Part shown: one piece after another, positions 56,573-64,000 of the stretch
Position numbering within the stretch: the stretch's first letter is position 1
Layout: the number at the start of each line of letters is the position of its first letter
Assembly: GCA_004794785.1 (NCBI GenBank)
Contig: SJOL01008635.1
Coordinates: 933,272-997,271, forward strand
Length of the DNA: 64,000 nucleotides
DNA from: Opisthorchis felineus
Taxonomy: Eukaryota > Platyhelminthes > Trematoda > Opisthorchiida > Opisthorchiidae
Direction of reading: 5' to 3'
The notes under the pieces: model-generated
What the model was told of the DNA's origin: nothing
Database searches by the model: none
What the model saw: the letters and a program-made list of their open reading frames with translations, nothing else
Position numbers and translations under genes: made by a program

Positions 56573-59500
56573 CTTTAAAAGTGATAGCAGCGGATGAAGA
56601 ATAAGTATGGCGAGTCGGACCGAACAGTGGCTCATCTAATTCAAAATTATCCGTCATGAAAACGTATTATTATCCAGTGATGCTAAATCGAGTATTATAC
56701 AGCTGGTCATTTAATAATGTGGTCTTGTTGGAAAGTACATTAGCATACAAATTTATTGGACTAATTGATGCGGTTGCTAAATGGCCATAAGCAATACCGC
56801 AACAGTCGGGAAAACCGGTGTTCTGTGGTGAGCACTGGTAAATGTATTATCTGGAAAATTTTGATACTTTAATATAACTGTACAAAAATCACTGAAGTTC
56901 GCATATTTTTCCTCGATTTCCACAATGATATGCCACCCATACTCACTCGGTTGTGCATTCACCGTCTTTTCCTACCATTTGTTTGTCGCAAAGGGCAAAT
57001 GTTTTCCCAAATCGCTTGCAGTGAAATTTCGATCTCACGGACAGCTTTCTCATATTTCTGGTGAAGCTTCTCAGCTCTTTTGGGTAAGCCGATAACCCAC
57101 CCAAATGACCGATCCAGCTGAAACGATGATCCACCTAAATGAATTTCTTCTCCTGAACCTCAGCACTTAGTATCTTATTTGTTTTTCTCTCGTTTGCTCA
57201 AAAAAGATTTTGTTGTCGATTGAATAACTGTACAAAATAAGTGATGAGTTTTGCTCAACACTTTCTACTCGTGCTTGTGTACCCTGTATTTGCCTCCCAA
57301 GCAATGCACAACACTTGTTTGTGATAAACCAAACCAAGATGATTTCTCGTCTGAGTAGTAGGACCAGGTTTTTAGTGTATTTGGCAGTTTCGTGAAGTAT
57401 CTATAAGTGAAGGCAACTAAAGCCGGCTGGAAAGCTTGGACATTTGATTTATAAACTTAAAACCTAACCTAGATAAACTGTCACTTGCAAACTACGGGTG
57501 AAACTACTTCATTCGAATCTGACTTGGCAATTACTTATGGTCTGTTATCATTTGTCTAGCTGAAACACACCGAATGGATACATAGTACTGTTGTTTTTAT
57601 TTTAAAGGAGCCAATTTTTATTATTTGCAAGGTTTAGATTGTCGCCATTTCACCAGTTACCTAACGAACGAAACCACAAGTAGGGTCAAACTTGAATGCC
57701 TTGGCAGCACAAAACCTTGATAAACATTTCAGCAGTTTTCAAGAAACAGTGTTGAATGATTCCATTATTCTTCAATTTCGGATGGTAGTATGGACGTCAT
57801 GAACGTTCAGGGCTTGTTTGTGCAGATAAAGGACTCTGTTCCGACTTTCTAAAATAATCATCAACCCTCAAAATTTCACGTGGAGTCTGGATTTGGATAT
57901 CCGTGTCAGTCTTTAAGACTTGAATGTACCACAAACAAATTTCAGTTATTATTATTCAAACACTTCATCGATTGCAAACACTCTCAAATAAATTACCTCA
58001 AAATTCTTCGACACCCGTTACATCGGAAGCATCCACCATGGTACGCGCCACAAGGACCTATCAGCGGCTCCGGTTCATCCACTGGTCGATCGCACATAAA
58101 GCATACCGGCTACAAAAAAATGCAACACTACATCTATGAAAACAAATATCATATCACACATGACAACATTAATCTTGTATGTTGTAGTATACGTTTCCGA
58201 AATCATCGCCACATCATTTTAGGCGGGTGTAAATTCGGTGCCATTTTGGGCACTATCTGTCATACATCTTGTGTACTGTTTGCAAGGAAAATCTCGCTTT
58301 ATCACATGATTTCGTCGTTGGTCACCTAGTGTTGTCTGCACTGATCATTTCTGATACTGTCCAGTGAGCATACCAACTAAGGTTTGCGAGCAGAGAAGCC
58401 GTTCTATGGCTTACTAGTAATACGCTATGTCATAAGATGTTCGATGGAGCATAAACCTGTGGTGGTTAACCAAGGTTTTTCAGTCAATGCCAAGAGCAGT
58501 TCAAAGATTAGTTACACTCCTCGCTCAATATGTGCTCAGTTTTGTCATATATATGTCCTTAAAAGAACAGGCCATCCGAATAGAGATGATCGTGATGCTC
58601 TTGATCGATTATTGATCGTTAAGACCAGTCAAGGATACTACTCGAATGTTGTTTCGCTGTTGACGATTATCAACGTAACGAAACCGAAGGACATTTAATG
58701 CGATATCTTTCCACAATAACAATGAGCTCATCTCAACGTCTGACACTGTGAATTCACGATTTATTGATTCTTAGATTCTTATCTACTTTACGGGCAGTCA
58801 TCAGCGATGATTTGCACTTTGAGGAATAATCACGAACAGACTGTATGCATTTTCAATGACAAAACCGAAATCAAATTCCATACCTTCATTTTCTTTGTCG
58901 ATACTGTGAGCACTTCGTTGGTTATACTTGGTAGCTTCAGACTGGCCTAGCGACTTAAAGGACTGGACAACCTACGGTTTTTCGTTTGGATACGGGGACG
59001 TTAGCACCCTTTTCGTTTGATCATTTAGAGTGTAGCCAATGTAGCCACCCACCTGAGCAGATTTTGAATGCTTCAACAGGCCAACGTTGAGTGAATCGAA
59101 ATTTTACTATTATCGCAACCCAAAATGACATCGATCATCAGGTCCATGAGAGACTACTAGCTTGGTGAAGTATACACAAAACAGGTAGCCAGTGAGGTAT
59201 GCCATATTTTGGTGGTCACGTGACATTACCGTGCATTCTCACCGTAAAACACTGCACATGAATATACTGGATCCATGCAGCTCACCAGAATCATTTGTCA
59301 TGCCACTTTACGTCTATATTCTGTGATGTATGAATACACGGTCTCTTGTGGAGCATAAAAAACATTTTTTTAAATATTTGGTAGTCTTAATTCCAAACTG
59401 ATCTTTTGCTCACTTATTTATGTGTAAAGTTTTTGAGACAGAAACAACCTGGCATCTGAGTATAAAAGCTCGCTTTTTAAAAAATCAAACTTGGGTAGCC

Positions 59501-60658
59501 AAATTAAATTACTGATATCAGATTTGTTTGTATGACAGTTACGTTCATGTTCAGATATGGCAAAATAAATACAAGGTAACACACTTCCAATCTGTGATGC
59601 ACAGCTTACCTGACCTGGTGTTTTGCGCTTCTTTTCTAAATAAAGGATCAATTAAAACCGGTATTTTTATCCCGGAAGAGTGAGTGAAAATCGTAGCGGA
59701 CTTTCTCTACACTTGCTTTTACTTTCCCAGCTGGGAATAACGCTATACAAATTATCATTAGCTTAAACAGCGTACGAGTCTTAGACTACCGATGAGAACG
59801 TTTGCTCCACATCTCCTAAGCGTTATGTCGTTCCCACTGATGTGGATTTTCTTTAACGAACAATGAAGCTTACGGTTTTGAACAACTAAAAGTCTAACAT
59901 ACTTTTCAGTGACATCTTTCTTATTGGATTACCCCAAACGCATCTGTCATGAACAACTACGCTACTACTAAGCGTACGATTAGCAGACAGGTAGTTCGGT
60001 TCCCTGGTTAGCTCGGTCACCGTCGGTATATAAGGGAGTGAACGGCATGCTAGCCGGTATGCAACCCGCTCACAACATCAATCACAATATCAAGGACGTC
60101 CGGTTATGCAATAATACCTGACTAATGTTGTGCTTTACCCAAAAACTTTGAATTCAACTTACCCAAAACAGAGGGAAATTTTGGGTGATGTCTTTTGCAG
60201 TACATCTCGCCAAACACAATGCAGAACATTCTGGGACTGCGGGTTGGAGAAAAGATTAACCAAGTAGATTCGAACGTGTTTTCGATCGTTTGATGTGATG
60301 TTTGTCTTAGCGCAAGTTTTTATGCTCACTTATCATAGTTTGCACAATGTGAATAAAAACGTACCATACTGAAACAGATAAAAATGTTTTTTGGCTGAGC
60401 AAAACTTCTGTATAATCTAGTGTCTTGCTTTACTCAGAATTCACTCGAATTTTTTCACCACAGTCGTTTGCAACGCAGCCGCCAATAGGATCACAACCTA
60501 TCAACCTAAAATCAAGGTATTGTTTCCAAACATCAGGTAGTAATTAGTGTCGCCTGCAAACTGATCGCTATAAGTATACACTCAGCAATTCACAAAACAT
60601 TACACGTAAACTGACCCCACTTGTGGAAAAGGGGTGTTAGTTAGTCTGGTAGACTTAC

Positions 60659-60798
60659 CTTAACGCCTGCTGACAGGTAAAACATCTGAAGCATTCTTCA
60701 TGGCATACGCGGTCAACGATGCGGAGCGCTTCACTAGGAAGTATCGGCTCTCGGCAGGCAAAACAGTGAGCGTTCCCACCACGCATTGCCGATACGCA
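60659..60798 (-). CDS. LIM-domain protein, exon with first zinc site (internal exon)
   Basis: Internal exon of a LIM zinc-binding protein; LIM domains bind two zinc ions and act as protein-protein adaptors. The 140-nt exon starts after a CAG acceptor and ends at a consensus AAG|GTAAGT donor. It reads in one frame as 46 codons plus two bases. Residues 12-42 show C-x2-C-x17-H-x2-C-x2-C-x2-C (CFAC, then HEECFRCFTC), which is zinc site 1 plus the first two ligands of site 2. The remaining ligands come from the exon at 56499-56572, whose phase fits (AG joined to C gives Ser). Which LIM family it belongs to (PDLIM, CRIP, LMO, LIM-homeobox) cannot be told from one domain. The upstream exon, in phase 0, was not found in the window. 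The pattern is seen directly; the family role is established knowledge. Confidence 0.78.
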
Positions 60799-63594
60799 CT
60801 GTAATATGAATCCACATATTAAAGTGGTTAACCGTTGGTGATCACTTTACATTTGAATGCTAGACACAATTACGTAGACACACCTGATATATCCGAGTCA
60901 TAAATTGATTTCTTTCTGTTGATCTGCAGGAGCTGCTGCATTTCAAATCACACTAAACCGTGAGCTATTATATCACATTTTATTTTACGGTCGCTGAGAC
61001 GAATATGCTCATCAATCACTTTCTGGAAAATTCCTGCAGAGGCCTAAACGTTTCCCACTGCTTTTTTAGCTAGCATTCCTGAATAATCAGCATACTTCTC
61101 AAAGTTCATTCCATAGTGTTGTCGTTAACCAGGTGACCATCCAGTCTTTAATTTGAAGGAAGTTATCTAAATTGACTTGGACCATAAACTTGGGTAAAAG
61201 ATTTGTTTGCTAGTTTAAGTGCATGTTCCAAGCGTGTATTCCCAGTTTATGTTTCTGAAACTTAAACCGGAACATGTATCATTATTTATACAGTCCAGGC
61301 AACATCTAGCTTGAAAGAAGACCATACGGGATTCCTAAGAAAACAGAAACCTCTCTGTCATTCCACTGATGCCTCACATCAGGTTTATTGCTCTGGCTTT
61401 GAAGACAAAATTGGGACAAAACATAGCTTTTTGTAACGCGATTGCTCCCTGTAAAAATCAACCCATTCGAAGTAGCCTAACCATAACTGAAGCAATGTTG
61501 ATGTGTGTACGACGGAGTTTTTTACATACCGACAAAGATTTGTTATTTAGTGTCCAGGAAAATAGAGTTATCATCGGCAGCCAATACTACCCGTGACAAT
61601 TCGTCACTTTCTACTTATATGGAGCATTCGACAGCTTTTGTTTCTGTGTGCATTTCTTGAGCCACGTTTTTTGAGAGCAAACGGAATGCCGTGTGAAAAA
61701 TATATATTTGCAGCTGAAGAACACCAGGTATGAACATCCGCAACATGAGGTACCTGACGTATTTGGTATACTGAGATCCCATAAGCGTTCAATTCTTTGC
61801 TATACTTTATTGATCGAATTTTGTGCAGTTCACCACGTATTTGGGGTGACGTCAGCGTATATAGTCCAAGTGCAACATGGAGAACTCTGACGCCGCTAAT
61901 GAAAATTTCAGCACACCTGGACACAAATACGCACACTAATTTTATCATCATCGCACAGGAAAACTCTTAATTCGTGGACTGAGCTCTCCTTAAATTAAAT
62001 TATCACACATACTGCGCATAATATTCTGCTATGAACCAGACAAAATTTTATCCTTTAGGGGAGCATACCGGTGCTACTTCGGAAACAAGAAGACGAGAAC
62101 GCGCACCAAAGATGAAGAGACAAATCTCGGCACACAAGTGAACCGACGCTTTGCATCAACGCTACACCCATTAGATAATGACCCGTGAAGTAAAAAAATA
62201 AAGCGTGGGGGAGCGTGTGATATACCTGCGAATAGAACAACAAACGAGAAGTTGGTTTGCGGAGATCGGCTTTGCATTTGCGTTTCTAACTTATTGTCAA
62301 AGTACTGCAGTGTTGCCAGAATGTTTCTGCTGAGCAGAAATCTGATGCATAAGGATGACCTGGCAACTACCAGTTCACAAGCTTAGACTCCAATGTATTG
62401 TTAGCGCTGGCTGATCTTGGTTCCAGAAGATGGCCACAAAAAGCCTCACGTTTTTTTTCATTTCTAGGCCTAAGGAGGTTGGAATTTGCTGGAACCTTTG
62501 GTTTTCGTATACGAAGAAGTCACCACACACTACTACAGCTTTCATGTGCAGGATTTTGTTGCCTCTGGTGCTTAAGTCTGAAAAATGTTTGCAATTTTAC
62601 GATGCCGTGTTTACCACATTCTTCCGACTGCATTATAGCACTCTACATCGATTGTCTTATAAATAGTGTTCAGTGAATTAACCGGAGGCGGACAGGTTTC
62701 AACATTCAGGGAAGTCTGATGCAACTACTCGAATAATCTACTGCTGGATCGGCGTCTTGGTAGGGTAAAAAAATAATTTAGTGAGCTGCTCTGTTTTTCA
62801 TTTACCTCATGCATAACACATTTAAAAATCAGGTCACATCAGTCGCCGATACTCACAGATTAGGAAACATTTCAATAGCTGCAGTATAGAACTTTATGGG
62901 AAGTTTTTGCGCTCGATTCTCTAAAATTAAAAGCAATCGAAAGATTATTACACTGAAATCACTCTCCTTAAAAAACAGGTGCTTTTAAATGCCAGACCAT
63001 TTGCTTGGTTTTTAGAAATACCTCGCCTTATGTGACATCAGGTAGGTTGTTTGATTTGCTAAGTAACAGTGGCTAGCTTATCTCTTACCGAAGACCATGG
63101 ACCATGCGGATGCGTAAATTTTTCGGGAATCTTATTCACATTTCATTCATGCATGTTGATTACCACTGCTCAAAAACCGTCAAAATTTGATATGCCAATA
63201 AATATCCCTGAAACAATGTCTTTAGGCGAAAGACTCTCAATTGGTTGCGTTCAATCTGGGCCTTAATTGAACGACAAAAGTGCTTGAATGCCTTTTTGAA
63301 CTTTCAGAGATCGCTCAATAAAGTCGCCGTAATCACCGTCCAGTAAGATATGCCTAAATATACTATCGTTTATTTTTCAAAGAGCATGTTCACGGGCAAA
63401 AAAGTCAAATGCAAGCGATGAATGTGAAAGGGTTGCAGGAGAATAGGAGGTAAAAAAGAGGAACGTCTCTTTCGAAGTCATGCCACCAACAGTTCCAGTC
63501 AGAGAAGATGAATCCCAACGTATGTAAGAATTTTGGTATGGGAACACGCGTGTAAAGATCAACAACCGAAGAAAGGACAAACAATGCTGAATGC
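60799..63594. other. Probable upstream intron or flank of the LIM gene
   Basis: The exon preceding 60659-60798 must end in phase 0 and lie here or beyond. A strong minus-strand acceptor near 62225 (TGTTGTTCTATTCGCAG) is followed by open frames but no LIM-like motif. Nothing else recognised before the tandem repeat. Confidence 0.45.
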
Positions 63595-64000
63595 TTTCGA
63601 CAAATACACTCATTTGCAAATCTATTTGGTTTTCACGGGAGACACAAGTGAGTCTCTCGTTTATGATGTTCTTCAACTGAATGTGCTGCACACAGGCCGC
63701 CTCATGTTTCAGTTGGTACGATATTCGAGATATCGCAGTATATTTTCATGAAGGAAACTACTCACAAGGTTGCTGAAAACTCTTCGACAGCCCACGACCG
63801 GTTTCGCCCTTCTTGGGGCTCATCAGGTAGGCGCAGTCCCCGAGTTTCCGTCAACCTTATGTTCTACTTGAACCCAAATTGGACTGATTTCGACAAATAC
63901 ACTCATTTGCAAATCAATTTGGTTTTCACGGGAGACTCAAGTGAGTCTCTCGTTTATGATGTTCTTCAACTGAATGTGCTGCACACAGGCCGCCTCATGT
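63595..64000. repeat. 293-bp tandem repeat with hammerhead ribozyme (array continues past the window)
   Basis: Sequence 63595-63707 recurs at 63888-64000 with two mismatches, so the unit is 293 bp in direct tandem. The left edge is sharp: bases before 63595 do not match those before 63888. Only one complete unit is visible; the second is cut by the window end. Each complete unit carries one hammerhead on the minus strand (63790-63832). It also contains an almost perfect palindrome, GAGACTC-AAGT-GAGTCTC (63932-63949), imperfect in the first copy. Tandem units of this size with one type I hammerhead resemble schistosome-type satellites and metazoan retrozyme-like repeats. Confidence 0.88.
63790..63832 (-). 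ncRNA. Type I hammerhead ribozyme (tandem-repeat-borne)
   Basis: Every conserved element is present. Helix I is GCCTAC (63827-63832) paired with GTGGGC (63790-63795), 6 pairs with one G-U. The core is CTGATGA (63820-63826). Helix II is GCCC/GGGC with loop CAAGAA. GAA (63803-63805) follows, then A15.1 and a minimal palindromic helix III, ACCGGT. C17 is at 63796, so cleavage would be between 63796 and 63795. Distal to helix I, an internal loop and a GAC/GTC extension could supply the tertiary contact of natural hammerheads. The palindromic helix III suggests dimeric folding, as proposed for short-stem-III hammerheads. Confidence 0.9.

Noticed and set aside
56777..57117. Two phase-compatible minus-strand exons (56976-57117 and 56777-56877) with an AATAAA just downstream, reading LPKRAEKLHQKYEKAVREIE and beyond.
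   Set aside because: They lie inside the LIM gene's 4.1-kb intron on the same strand, where a separate terminal exon with its own poly(A) site is unlikely. Kept as a warning of how convincing chance exons look here.
57880..58329. 149-codon plus-strand ORF.
   Set aside because: No motif, no strong splice context, overlaps another open frame, and about one ORF of this length is expected by chance in 64 kb at this composition.
1..64000. CRISPR arrays, rRNA genes, complete tRNA genes, bacterial or viral genes.
   Set aside because: None seen; the only tRNA-like sequences are the SINE promoter and a doubtful B box.

Overview
This window looks like eukaryotic genomic DNA from a parasitic flatworm (trematode or cestode). 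It is AT-rich and gene-poor, with short exons, large introns and degraded transposons. Three features point to flatworms. One is a decayed APE-endonuclease/reverse-transcriptase LINE. Another is a tRNA-derived SINE carrying a hammerhead ribozyme, the architecture of the Schistosoma Sm-alpha elements. The third is a second hammerhead family inside a 293-bp tandem repeat. No bacterial operon, CRISPR array or rRNA was seen. One 175-base N gap shows this is a draft scaffold.

Layout. 0-18 kb: mostly non-coding, with a few weak exon candidates (565-1437 minus, 8680-9308 plus, 12178-12329 plus). 18-21.3 kb: a LINE scrap, then a 926-bp sequence present on both sides of the N gap, most simply two unmerged contig ends. 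21-40 kb: largely featureless, with scattered exon candidates; one (32748-32832) has a kinesin-like VRIRP motif. 39.1-39.4 kb: hammerhead SINE on the minus strand. 40.6-41.8 kb: a possible divergent gene pair with very short introns. 42.0-44.6 kb: a LINE on the minus strand whose endonuclease and RT-thumb segments survive but whose RT catalytic core is deleted. 50.9-51.1 kb: a possible small Cys-containing gene. 53.0 kb: a long 43-bp-arm hairpin. 56.5-60.8 kb: two exons, separated by a 4.1-kb intron, that together make one complete LIM zinc-binding domain on the minus strand; this is the best-supported host gene. 63.6-64.0 kb: the hammerhead-bearing tandem array, cut by the window end.

How sure. 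The ribozymes, LINE, duplicated contig ends and LIM domain rest on specific, hard-to-fake patterns. Most other exons rest only on good splice signals plus an open, phase-compatible frame. The number of ORFs of 100 codons or more outside the LINE is roughly what chance gives at this base composition, and one attractive exon pair turned out to lie inside the LIM intron on the same strand. These other exon calls are leads, not annotations to rely on.
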